Origin: Thermocaproicibacter sp036844765
GTDB taxonomy: Bacteria > Bacillota > Clostridia > Oscillospirales > Acutalibacteraceae
Direction: 5' to 3'
Assembly (NCBI GenBank): GCA_036844765.1
Contig: DAIUFE010000012.1
Location: 1 to 38,099, forward strand
Length of the DNA: 38,099 nucleotides
In this document: positions 8,068-15,769 of the stretch, piece by piece
Layout: the number at the start of each line of letters is the position of its first letter
Numbering within the stretch: the first letter of the stretch is position 1
The notes under the pieces: generated by a model
Seen by the model: the letters and a program-made list of their open reading frames with translations, nothing else
Databases searched by the model: none
What the model was told of the DNA's origin: nothing
Position numbers and translations under genes: made by a program

Positions 8068-8134
8068 TTACATTCATGTAATAATTTGCCTTTATTGATT
8101 ACATGTTTGTAACTTTTACGAGCTCATCATACCA
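8068..8134 (-). promoter_or_regulatory. Promoter and twin operator palindromes of the CAP-domain gene
   Basis: On the minus strand TGGTATGAT (8126-8134) is an extended -10. Just downstream of the predicted start are two 14-bp sites: TTACATGTTTGTAA (8099-8112) and TTACATTCATGTAA (8068-8081, a perfect palindrome apart from its two-base centre). They share TTACA-N4-TGTAA and their starts are 31 bp apart, three helical turns, so dimers would sit on one DNA face. The repressor is not known. Confidence 0.5.
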
Positions 8135-8271
8135 CAGAGAAGGGGTGAAAACAATGCACAAATTATTCCATCCTCCGGACCCGCTTTTCGGCGGGCCCCT
8201 CTCAGCCGGGGAAGCGGGCATGAAAAATGCCGCCCCGTGAAGGGCGGTATCAAAGAGGAGGAAGGTAAATT

Positions 8272-8292
8272 ATGAAAAGAGACATATCTTAA
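8272..8292 (+). other. Six-codon ORF with a strong ribosome-binding site
   Basis: ATG 8272 to TAA 8292 encodes MKRDIS, preceded by GAGGAGGAAGG at ideal spacing. Upstream are nested inverted repeats (CCCGCTT 8180-8186 with AAGCGGG 8212-8218, and CCGCCC with GGGCGG), and downstream CCCTC pairs with GAGGG. It could be a leader peptide, a remnant of a lost gene, or chance. The rest of 8135-8420 shows no gene. Confidence 0.25.
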
Positions 8293-8420
8293 CCCTCACG
8301 CGAGGGAGCTTGTAATCGGCCTGCCGGCCTGGGGGGATTTCGTTTCTGCCGCCGGCCGTTTCGCAGCGATTGTGTTTTCGTTGTCTGCGGTTATAGTATA
8401 GCGGGCTCCTGTGGACAAAC

Positions 8421-8536
8421 TTTGAATGCCGTTTGAAGAGTCTGTAATCATTCTGTAAAAAGAATGAAAAGAACCGCGGAAAGGATGCCCCGGGAGACGG
8501 CCGCGCATTGATTTTGCCGCGCGCATGCGCTATGAT
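8421..8536 (+). promoter_or_regulatory. Promoter of the two-component operon with 11-bp-phased direct repeats
   Basis: TTGATT (8508-8513) and TATGAT (8531-8536) are separated by 17 bp, a good sigma-A promoter. Upstream, four hexamers start every 11 bp: TTTGAA at 8421 and 8432, TGTAAT at 8443 and TGTAAA at 8454 (TCTGTAA also repeats exactly at 8441 and 8452). Direct repeats with 11-bp phasing are what OmpR/PhoB-family regulators bind, so autoregulation by the downstream regulator is likely. Confidence 0.6.
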
Positions 8537-8605
8537 ACAGTACAGAAAAGCAGGCCGGGCCGGGGTCGGACCGCATCGCCCGGCTGCGGGAGGGACGATT
8601 CTGCG

Positions 8606-9349
8606 ATGCCCGGGGAAAAAATTCTGATCGTGGACGACGACAAAAACAGCGTCCGTTTTCTGGAGCTGGAGCTGCTGCACGAGGGATACGCCGTGGAGAA
8701 GGAATACGACGGCGCAAAAGGCCTTTCCCGCGCGCTGCGGGAGCCGTTCGACCTGATCCTGCTGGACGTGATGCTGCCGTCGCTCGACGGGATGGAGATT
8801 CTGCGGCAGTTCCGCGCGGTCTCCCAGACGCCCGTGATCCTGCTGACGGCAAAGGACGCCGTCTCGGATAAGGTCACGGGGCTGGACGGCGGGGCCGACG
8901 ATTACCTGACCAAGCCGTTCGCTATTGAAGAGCTGCTCGCGCGGATGCGCGTGGCCCTGAAGAAGCGCCCCTCTCCCGCCTCCCCCGAGGTTCTGAGGAT
9001 CGGCCTCCTTTCCGTCAACCCGGCGGACCGATCCGTCTCCTACGACGGCGAACCGGTGCGGCTGACGCGGCGGGAATTCGATCTGCTGTGCTATCTGATG
9101 CGGAACCGGGGCACCGTCTGCACGCGCGAGCAGCTGATGAAGCAGGTCTGGGGATACGATTTCTGCGGGGAAACGAATCTGGTCGACGTGTACGTACGCT
9201 ATCTGCGCAACAAGATTGACTACCGGTTCCATATCGGCCTGATCGGGACGATCCGCAGCGTGGGGTACATCATCAAAAATGAAAACCGTGAAGCTCTTTC
9301 TGCGGCGGAGACAGCGCCGGCAGAAAATAAAATGGTCCATCGCGTTTAA
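8606..9349 (+). CDS. OmpR/PhoB-family response regulator
   Basis: This 247-residue DNA-binding regulator is phosphorylated by the kinase encoded next. The receiver domain is intact: acidic pair at D10-D12, phosphoacceptor Asp54 in LILLDVMLPS, Thr81 and Lys103 in LTKPF. The C-terminal winged helix (about 145-245) ends with VDVYVRYLRNKID and GTIRSVGYI, typical of OmpR-type effector domains. I chose ATG 8606 with GGGAGGGACG upstream; the longer frame from 8525 would begin inside the promoter's own -10 region. Its gene overlaps the histidine kinase by 71 bases. Confidence 0.95.
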   Translation: MPGEKILIVDDDKNSVRFLELELLHEGYAVEKEYDGAKGLSRALREPFDLILLDVMLPSLDGMEILRQFRAVSQTPVILLTAKDAVSDKVTGLDGGADDYLTKPFAIEELLARMRVALKKRPSPASPEVLRIGLLSVNPADRSVSYDGEPVRLTRREFDLLCYLMRNRGTVCTREQLMKQVWGYDFCGETNLVDVYVRYLRNKIDYRFHIGLIGTIRSVGYIIKNENREALSAAETAPAENKMVHRV

Positions 9350-10658
9350 GACCACCGTCCTCTATACCGTGCTGTTCGGGCTGATCCTCGCGGCGGCCGC
9401 GGGCGGGACGACCTGGGCGCTGACCGTCCGCGGCATGCGCCAGGAAAAGCTGACCCGCATCTCGGCCTTCGTTGCCGACCGTCTGCCCGACGCGGCCCGC
9501 GACCGCCTCGATCTGGAATCCTTCGCGCAGGCCAATCAGGTCCGCATCGAGATTCTGGGGCCGCGCCGGAACCTGCTGGCGGGCTACGGGCCGGACCCGG
9601 GGCCCCGGCCGCTCCGCCGGGATGAAGCCGTGCGGGAAGCCGCCACGCGGGCCGGGCCGGTGCTGATCCGCGTGATCAGCCTGGAGGACCCCGGTTTCGC
9701 CGGCTGGCTGACGACCGGGCGGTCCGCCGCCCTCCTCGCGCTGATGCTGGCGCTGGCGGCCGCGGCCGGCGCCCTGCTGATGCGGCGGATGACGCGGCCG
9801 ATCCGGGAAATGGACCGGACGATCCGCAGCATCACGGCGAACGACCTCGGAACGCGCATCGACACCGTCCATTCGCACGACGAACTCAAGGATCTGGCCG
9901 AAACCTTCAACGGCATGCTCGACCGCGTGCAGAAGGCCTACGATCAGCAGAACCGGTTCGTCTCCGACGCCTCCCACGAGCTGCGCACGCCGCTTTCGGT
10001 GATCTCCGGCTACGCGAACCTGCTCCGCCGCTGGGGCGGCGAAGAAAAGGCGGTGCGGGAAGAAGCCGTCGGGAAGATCGTCGAAGAAACCGAGAACATG
10101 CGGCTGCTGGTGGAGCGCATGCTGTTCCTGGCGCGCGCCGACCGGAACACCCAGGCCGTCCGCTTCGAGCGGTTCGACCTCGGCGCCCTGCTGGGAGAAA
10201 TCCGGGAGGAAACCGAGCTGATCGACCCACGCCATGCGTTTTCGTTCGAGGCGGAACCCGGCGTCTTTCTGGAAGCGGACCGCACACTCGTCAAGCAGGC
10301 GGTGCGCGCAGTGCTGGAAAACAGCATCAAATATACGCCGGAGGGCGGGGCAATCTCCGTCTCCTGCCGCCGCCTGAACGGAACCGCCGAGCTGTCCGTG
10401 CGGGACACCGGCATCGGCATCCCGGAAAAGGATCTGCCGCATATTTTCGACCGGTTCTATAAAGCCGACGAATCGCGCACCCGGGGCGTCAAAGGCTCCT
10501 CCGGGCTCGGCCTTTCAATCGTCCAGTGGATCGTCCGGCGCCACGGCGGAACCGTCGGCGCAAAGAGCGCTCCCGGCGCCGGCACGACGATCACGATGAC
10601 TTTCCCGGAAAAACCGGGCGGAGCTCTCGCCGGCCTGCCGTCCGGTACCAAGCAATAA
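9279..10658 (+). CDS. Membrane sensor histidine kinase
   Basis: This 459-residue kinase pairs with the preceding regulator. A basic N-terminus leads into membrane segment 1 (about 22-50), then a short extracytoplasmic domain of about 95 residues, and membrane segment 2 (about 148-168, very Ala/Leu-rich). HAMP follows (about 168-222), then the dimerisation/phosphoacceptor helix with His233 in SDASHELRTPLS, and the ATPase domain with N box (LENSIKYTPEGG), G1 (RDTGIGIPEKDL), F box (FDRFYKAD) and G2 (GSSGLGLSIV). All catalytic boxes are intact. The start at 9279 lies within the regulator gene in another frame; no better in-frame start exists before the first membrane segment. The signal is unknown. 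Confidence 0.93.
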   Translation: MKTVKLFLRRRQRRQKIKWSIAFKTTVLYTVLFGLILAAAAGGTTWALTVRGMRQEKLTRISAFVADRLPDAARDRLDLESFAQANQVRIEILGPRRNLLAGYGPDPGPRPLRRDEAVREAATRAGPVLIRVISLEDPGFAGWLTTGRSAALLALMLALAAAAGALLMRRMTRPIREMDRTIRSITANDLGTRIDTVHSHDELKDLAETFNGMLDRVQKAYDQQNRFVSDASHELRTPLSVISGYANLLRRWGGEEKAVREEAVGKIVEETENMRLLVERMLFLARADRNTQAVRFERFDLGALLGEIREETELIDPRHAFSFEAEPGVFLEADRTLVKQAVRAVLENSIKYTPEGGAISVSCRRLNGTAELSVRDTGIGIPEKDLPHIFDRFYKADESRTRGVKGSSGLGLSIVQWIVRRHGGTVGAKSAPGAGTTITMTFPEKPGGALAGLPSGTKQ

Positions 10659-10688
10659 TATAATAAATAATAACATAGAAGAATGAAC

Positions 10689-10744
10689 GGGTTTTGCCTG
10701 CGGGAGAGTCCCCTTTCCGTCCCGCCCGGCAAAGCCCTTTTTTT
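10689..10744 (+). terminator. Terminator of the two-component operon
   Basis: GGGTTTTGCC-TG-CGGGA pairs with TCCCG-CC-CGGCAAAGCCC and is followed by seven T residues (10738-10744). It separates the kinase from the exporter genes, so they are probably different transcripts. Confidence 0.8.
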
Positions 10745-10912
10745 GCGCCCGCCCCACGGCGGCCGGAACAGACTTCGCCGCGGGAGATTCTAATTTGTTT
10801 CTCATTTTTTTTTCAAGGTTTCGTTATATTATCCCGTTATGCTGGAGAAAAGCGCGGAACGGCCTCAGGCCGCGCCGCGGCATCAATCCGGCAATACGGG
10901 AGGTTTCCATCC

Positions 10913-12736
10913 ATGAGGAACCAGACGGACGGGGGGACGTCGCTCACACGTCCCCGCAAAAGGATCGCGGTGTTCGCCGTTATCGGCGTTCTGGCGGCGG
11001 CCGGAGTGCTGACCACGGTTTTCCTGATCCGGAAAAACAACGCGCCGCAGGACACGCAGACGTACCGCAGCTACACGGTCACCCGGGGGGACGTGACGGT
11101 CGGCACGACCGAATCCGGCACGGTCTCGCTGGAAAACGCGGCCGTCTCTTTCCCGGTGGCGTGCAAGGTCAGCTCGGTACTCGTCAAATCGGGGCAGACC
11201 ATCAAGAAGGGCGACCCGCTCATCAAGCTCGATCTTTCCAGCGTGGCCGACGGAACTTCGGAGACCCGGCAGAAGCTGGAAAGCGCCAAGCTTTCCCTCC
11301 AGTCCGCGCTCAGCGACCAAAAGAGCAAGCTGGAAGCGGCGAAGATCACTTACGAATCCAGCCAATACCTCGCGCAGAGCGCCCCCGTCACCAAGGAGCT
11401 GACCCTGAGCGAGCTGGAAAACAACATCGCTTCGGCGCAGGCGGCGCTCGAAAAGGACCGGAAGGACCTGGCCGCCTACCAGGCCCTGCAGAAGAGCTGG
11501 CCGGCGGACTACGCCAAGCTGCAGGACCTGAAAAAATGGATGGACGACGCCAAGGCTTCCGAAACCGACAGCGAGACCCAGCTTTCCAAATTCAACGACG
11601 ACAACGCGACGGTGCTGAACACCTATGACAAGCTGAAAACGGCCCGGGACACGGCGCGGCAGAATTACATCGCCGCCGAATACAGCGAGGACGAGACCGA
11701 CAGCGAGGGCAACGACGCGGACACTCTGAAGGACCTTTACAAGAGCGCGAGCGAGACCGCAAGCAACTACTACAGCGCCGTGGCGGGGGCCGTCGTCTCC
11801 CAGCAGAACGCGCTGGAAGACAAGGTCAGCCAGTACACGGCGGAATACAACAACTATACGGCCGCCTACAACGATTTCAAGGAGACCTACGACGGCAAGT
11901 ACAAGATCACCGGCTCCGACCTCGACGCCAAGGTCGAGGAACTGCAGAGCAGCGTGAAGAACGACAGCTACAGCCTCGAAAAGGCGAAAAAAACGGCGGA
12001 GATCTCTTCCCAGAGCGCGGCGGAAAAAGAAAAGACGGACCTGAACACGGCCGCCTCCGCGCAGGACGCCTATACTCTGACGGTCAACCAGCTCGCCCAG
12101 GCCGTCGATTCCGCCCAGGACTCCTATGACACCCTTCAGCGCCAGGTGCAGGAGATTGACAACGCGCTGAACGGCGACGGCGTGCTGACCAGCCCCGACG
12201 ACGGCGTCGTGGCCAGCGTGGCCGCGTCCGCTGGGAGCAGCGCCGCCGCAAGCCAGACCCTGCTGACCGTTTCCACCAACCGCTCCGTTTCGCTGGCGCT
12301 CTCCGTCTCGGAGGACGACATCACCGGCATCCGCCTCGGGCAGGAGGCTTCCATCACCCTTTCCGCCTACGACGGGCAATCCTTCGACGCGACGGTGGAC
12401 AGCATCACGGCGGAACCCGCGCGGAGCGGGTCCTCCTCCGTCACGTACACCGTCGTGGTGAAATCGACGGGTTCGGTCGCCGACATCGGCACGGTCTACA
12501 CCGGGATGAGCGGCGAGGGCACCGTGATCCAGAAGCGCGTAAAGGACGCGCTGTCCATCAGCAACCGGGCCGTCTCGTTCCGGGACGGCGTCTCCACCGT
12601 TCTGGTGAGAAACGGCGGGAAAACCGAAACGGCGACCGTCAAAACCGGCTTTTCCGACGGGACCGAGGTGGAGATCCTGAGCGGCCTGACGGAAGGGGAA
12701 ACCGTCCTCGCGGAAAGCGCGGTGAGCGCGAAATGA
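10913..12736 (+). CDS. Efflux adaptor (membrane fusion) protein, HlyD/MacA-like
   Basis: This 607-residue protein has one N-terminal membrane anchor (about residues 17-40), then a lipoyl-like half-motif (VSSVLVKSGQTIKKGDPLIKLD), a very long helical stretch (about 125-425) rich in Glu, Lys, Ala and Ser that should form coiled coil, the second lipoyl half (LTSPDDGVVASVAASAG), and a beta-barrel region ending SGLTEGETVLAESAV. This order is that of MacA-type adaptors, which link an ABC permease to the cell exterior. The hairpin arm is longer than in typical MacA of about 370 residues. I chose ATG 10913 with GGGAGG at 10898-10903; the frame stays open upstream, but with composition unlike the protein. 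Its stop overlaps the permease start (ATGA). Confidence 0.88.
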   Translation: MRNQTDGGTSLTRPRKRIAVFAVIGVLAAAGVLTTVFLIRKNNAPQDTQTYRSYTVTRGDVTVGTTESGTVSLENAAVSFPVACKVSSVLVKSGQTIKKGDPLIKLDLSSVADGTSETRQKLESAKLSLQSALSDQKSKLEAAKITYESSQYLAQSAPVTKELTLSELENNIASAQAALEKDRKDLAAYQALQKSWPADYAKLQDLKKWMDDAKASETDSETQLSKFNDDNATVLNTYDKLKTARDTARQNYIAAEYSEDETDSEGNDADTLKDLYKSASETASNYYSAVAGAVVSQQNALEDKVSQYTAEYNNYTAAYNDFKETYDGKYKITGSDLDAKVEELQSSVKNDSYSLEKAKKTAEISSQSAAEKEKTDLNTAASAQDAYTLTVNQLAQAVDSAQDSYDTLQRQVQEIDNALNGDGVLTSPDDGVVASVAASAGSSAAASQTLLTVSTNRSVSLALSVSEDDITGIRLGQEASITLSAYDGQSFDATVDSITAEPARSGSSSVTYTVVVKSTGSVADIGTVYTGMSGEGTVIQKRVKDALSISNRAVSFRDGVSTVLVRNGGKTETATVKTGFSDGTEVEILSGLTEGETVLAESAVSAK

Positions 12737-14133
12737 CGGATTACCCGGCTTCCGGCGGGATGCGCCTGTGCGAGATGTTCCGCCTGGTCTGGATCAACAT
12801 TGCGGAAAGCAAATTCAAGGTTTTCCTTACCTCCCTCGGCGTGATCGTCGGGGCCGCGACGATCGTCCAGGTGGTCGCCGTCGGCCACGGCGGAGAAATC
12901 CAGGTGCAGAACGAATACAAGACCCTGAACGCAGGCTCCATCAACATCTCGGTCAGCACCCGCGCGGAGATGCGGGACCAGATCGTCGGAGGCATGACGG
13001 GCGGGATGCCGGGCATGCCCGGCGGAGGCGCCGGGGAAAACGGCGGCCGATCCGCCGGCGGAGGCGCGGCCTTCGGCGGAGGAGGGACCGGCAGAGCGGG
13101 CGGGACCTCCGGCGGGGGGGTCCCCGGCGGCGGGTTCTTCGGGAACAGCGCGCAGGCTCAGTCCGCAGCCCTTTCCGCCACGGACCGGGACGATCTCTCC
13201 GAGCTGGTGCCGGGGCTTTCCGAAATCTCGCTCTACGCGACCGGCACCGCCGCCGTGGAGGGCGGAGACCTGACCGAGGAAACGGACTACACGGTGGTGG
13301 GGGCTTCCGAAGACTATCGGCAGATGTGCAATCTGGAGCTTCTGCAGGGCGACTTCATCACGGAGGACGACGAAAGCGACAAAAGCAAGGTTGCGGTCAT
13401 CGGCTACACCCTCGCGCAGGACATCTTCGGCAGCGCCTACGACGCCTACGGCGAGACCCTCTCCATCGAGGGGAAAAAATACGAGATCGTCGGCGTTCTC
13501 GCCAAGATGGGCTCCGTCGCCTCCGGCACGAGCCCGGACGATTCCCTGTTCGTCCCCTACGCGACGGCGGTAAAATACATCTTCGGCAAAAGCGCCGATT
13601 CCCAGATTATGGCCGTCTCCGCCGACGTCGGCGAGGTGACCGATAATATCGCCGCGATCAAGGAAGTTCTGGCGGAGGACCACCCCAACGCGAGCTTCAC
13701 CGTCACGGACGCCGGCAGCGCGCTGGAATCCGCCACTTCCTCCGCCAAGACGCTTTCGACAATGCTGCTGGCGGTCGCCGCGATCGTCTTCATCGTCGGC
13801 GGCATCGGGATTATGAACGTGATGTTCGTCTCCGTCAAAGAGCGCACACAGGAGATCGGCATCCTGAAAGCCATCGGCATCTCCAGGCGGGAGATCCTGC
13901 TGGAATTTTTGCTGGAGGCGACGTTCATCAGTGTGTTCGGCGGCGCGCTGGGCACGGCGGCGGGCTTCGCCCTGGTGCCGCTCGTGCGGCTGGCCGGCAT
14001 GACCGTGGAGCCGCTGGCGGTCAGCGGGCTCTACGCCATGGTCTTCGCCGCCGGAACGGGGACGTTATTCGGCATTTACCCGGCCTGGCAGGCCTCGCGG
14101 CTGACGCCGATCGAAGCGCTGGCCCAGGAATAA
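12733..14133 (+). CDS. MacB-like ABC transporter permease (FtsX fold) with Gly-rich insert
   Basis: The 466-residue protein is the membrane part of the exporter, encoded without the ATPase that is fused in Gram-negative MacB. Membrane segment 1 is near residues 29-50, followed by an extracytoplasmic domain of about 280 residues. The C-terminal FtsX domain has three membrane segments; the first reads LLAVAAIVFIVGGIGIMNVM and is followed by SVKERTQEIGILKAIG, the conserved loop of MacB-type permeases. The odd part is a Gly/Met/Pro-rich low-complexity insert at about residues 82-135 in the extracytoplasmic domain. The ATG is inside the adaptor's stop (ATGA), indicating coupling. The start could lie a few codons later. 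Confidence 0.9.
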   Translation: MTDYPASGGMRLCEMFRLVWINIAESKFKVFLTSLGVIVGAATIVQVVAVGHGGEIQVQNEYKTLNAGSINISVSTRAEMRDQIVGGMTGGMPGMPGGGAGENGGRSAGGGAAFGGGGTGRAGGTSGGGVPGGGFFGNSAQAQSAALSATDRDDLSELVPGLSEISLYATGTAAVEGGDLTEETDYTVVGASEDYRQMCNLELLQGDFITEDDESDKSKVAVIGYTLAQDIFGSAYDAYGETLSIEGKKYEIVGVLAKMGSVASGTSPDDSLFVPYATAVKYIFGKSADSQIMAVSADVGEVTDNIAAIKEVLAEDHPNASFTVTDAGSALESATSSAKTLSTMLLAVAAIVFIVGGIGIMNVMFVSVKERTQEIGILKAIGISRREILLEFLLEATFISVFGGALGTAAGFALVPLVRLAGMTVEPLAVSGLYAMVFAAGTGTLFGIYPAWQASRLTPIEALAQE

Positions 14134-14147
14134 AGGAGGAACTCCCA

Positions 14148-14867
14148 ATGAAGAGAAAAACCATCGTTCTGTCGCTCTTTCTGGCGCTCGCCTGCGCCGC
14201 GTCGCTCGCCCTGCCCGCCTGCTCCCGCAAGGACGGCGAAACCCGGCAGACCGGGACCGACGCGTCCGGCGTCCGTCAGGGCAGCCGGTCCGGCCGGACG
14301 GTCACCGTGGGGAAAGTCACCTCCGTCGTCGGGAATCAGGTGGAGCTGGCGGTCGGCACGCTGAACGGCCGGGGCGGAAAAGCCTCGGGAAGCTCCTCCT
14401 CCGCGCCGGCGTCGTCCGGCTCCGCATCCTCCGGCGCCGGCAGCGCGTCCCAAAGCCTGATCACCCTGACGGGCGAAACGAAAACCGTGCTGATCCCCGT
14501 GGGTCTCTCGCTCTCTACCGGGACCGCCGGCGGGGAAGGCCCCGCCGGCGGCTTCGGGGGATTTGAGGGCCTGGGGACGCAGAGCGGCGCGCCCGACGGC
14601 GCAGCCGGCGGCTCCGGAAGGACCGCCGCGGCAGCGGGCGGATTTGCAGGCGGCAGGGCGTCGGGCGGCAACGCGGGAACGGCCCCCGGGAACACGGCCC
14701 AGGGCGGTGCGGGCGGCGGTGCCCCGGCAGTTTCCGCAGCCTCCGGCTCCGCGCGGCGGACGGAGGATTTCTCCAGCATCAAGGCCGGGATGATCCTGCA
14801 GATCGTGGAGGAAACGCTGAGCGACGGCACGCAGGGGATCACCGAAGTCCGCATCCTGTCGCGCTGA
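14148..14867 (+). CDS. Uncharacterised Gly/Ala-rich lipoprotein in the exporter operon
   Basis: This 239-residue product is not a family I recognise. It has a lipoprotein signal with a hydrophobic stretch and the lipobox LPAC (Cys25), then a short conserved-looking beta segment (TVTVGKVTSVVGNQVELAVG), a long Ser/Ala/Gly-rich middle resembling the low-complexity insert of the neighbouring permease, and an ordered C-terminus (SSIKAGMILQIVEETLSDGT). The two ordered pieces together look like one small beta domain interrupted by low-complexity sequence. AAAGGAGG lies just upstream of the ATG. It sits between the permease and ATPase genes, so it may be an outer partner of the exporter. The function is unknown. 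Confidence 0.75.
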   Translation: MKRKTIVLSLFLALACAASLALPACSRKDGETRQTGTDASGVRQGSRSGRTVTVGKVTSVVGNQVELAVGTLNGRGGKASGSSSSAPASSGSASSGAGSASQSLITLTGETKTVLIPVGLSLSTGTAGGEGPAGGFGGFEGLGTQSGAPDGAAGGSGRTAAAAGGFAGGRASGGNAGTAPGNTAQGGAGGGAPAVSAASGSARRTEDFSSIKAGMILQIVEETLSDGTQGITEVRILSR

Positions 14868-14895
14868 GCGCGGCCGGGGAGAGGAAACGCCGTCG

Positions 14896-15594
14896 ATGGA
14901 ACAGATTATCAAGCTCGAAAAAATACGAAAATTTTACCGGCAGGGCGAAAACAGGCTGGAGGTCCTCAAGGGGATCTCCCTCGAGGTGAACGCGGGGGAA
15001 TATCTGGCTGTGCTCGGGCCTTCCGGCTCGGGGAAAACCACGCTGATGAACATCCTCGGCTGCATGGACCGGTTCCAGGAGGGAAATTACTGGCTGGCCG
15101 GGGAGCCCGTGAGCCGGATGAGCGACGCACAGCTCACGCGTCTGCGGAACCGGCAGATCGGCTTCATTTTTCAGAAGTACCACCTGATCCAGAAATACAC
15201 GGTGCTCCAGAACGCGATGATGCCCCTTCTGGCCCGCGGGATGCCGAGCCGGCAGGCGAGGGAGCTCTGCATGGAGCGGCTCGGGGCGCTCGGCATGGCG
15301 GACCGGGCCGGGCACAAGCCGAACGAGCTTTCCGGCGGGCAGCAGCAGCGCGCGGCCATCGCGAGGGCGCTGGTCGGCATGCCGAAGCTCCTGCTCGCCG
15401 ACGAGCCGACCGGCGCGCTGGACCGCGCCTCCGGCCGGGACGTGCTGGACCTCTTCCAGCAGCTGAACGAGGCCGGGAACACCATCGTGATGATCACCCA
15501 CGACCCGCAGGTGGCCGCCCGCGCGCACCGCGTGATCCGCATCATCGACGGCGAGCTGTTCGAGGGCGCCGGGGCGGAAGCTGCGCCGGCGTGA
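14896..15594 (+). CDS. ABC transporter ATPase, MacB/LolD type
   Basis: This 232-residue ATPase powers the MacA/MacB-like exporter. Walker A is GPSGSGKTT (residues 41-49), the Q-loop region is IGFIFQKYHL, the ABC signature is LSGGQQQRAAIARAL (from 145), Walker B is LLLADEPTGALD (about 165-176) and the switch His is in MITHD. LADEPTGALD and the QKYHLI/ LPLLA-like region are those of the LolD/MacB subfamily. The start ATG 14896 has GGGGAGAGGAAACG upstream. The gene ends the operon adaptor-permease-lipoprotein-ATPase. Confidence 0.95.
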   Translation: MEQIIKLEKIRKFYRQGENRLEVLKGISLEVNAGEYLAVLGPSGSGKTTLMNILGCMDRFQEGNYWLAGEPVSRMSDAQLTRLRNRQIGFIFQKYHLIQKYTVLQNAMMPLLARGMPSRQARELCMERLGALGMADRAGHKPNELSGGQQQRAAIARALVGMPKLLLADEPTGALDRASGRDVLDLFQQLNEAGNTIVMITHDPQVAARAHRVIRIIDGELFEGAGAEAAPA

Positions 15595-15597
15595 GTT

Positions 15598-15749
15598 TTC
15601 TCCCGATCGCAATTCCAGTTGCGGCGGAGAAGCAAAAAAATCTTCCGCAGCTTTACTGGAAATAACTGTGGAAAGACGAAACGTGCTTCTCCCCCGCCAA
15701 AGACGGGGGAGAACAAAAAGTCTTCCGCAGCTTCACGGGAAACAACCGT
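15598..15749. repeat. Two tandem hairpin-plus-tail repeat units
   Basis: Two units follow each other: 15598-15669 and 15687-15749. Each begins with a stem closed by TTCTCC and GGAGAA, then a short A-run, then a tail of 29 bases that starts TCTTCCGCAGCTT and matches between the units at 25 of 29 positions (15641-15669 and 15721-15749). The inner stems differ: unit 1 has CGCAA/TTGCG, unit 2 CCCCG/CGGGG. The block fills the gap between the ATPase gene and the Big-domain gene. It resembles the 101-bp repeat in style but does not share its ends. Confidence 0.6.
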
Positions 15750-15769
15750 ATGAAAGGAAGGCGATTCCG

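Noticed and set aside
8525..8605. Longer N-terminus for the response regulator
   Set aside because: It would start before the operon's own -10 element; ATG 8606 fits the receiver-domain start and has a Shine-Dalgarno.
10694..10912. Longer N-terminus for the adaptor protein
   Set aside because: The frame would begin before the two-component terminator's T-tract; the internal ATG 10913 has GGGAGG and starts the membrane anchor.
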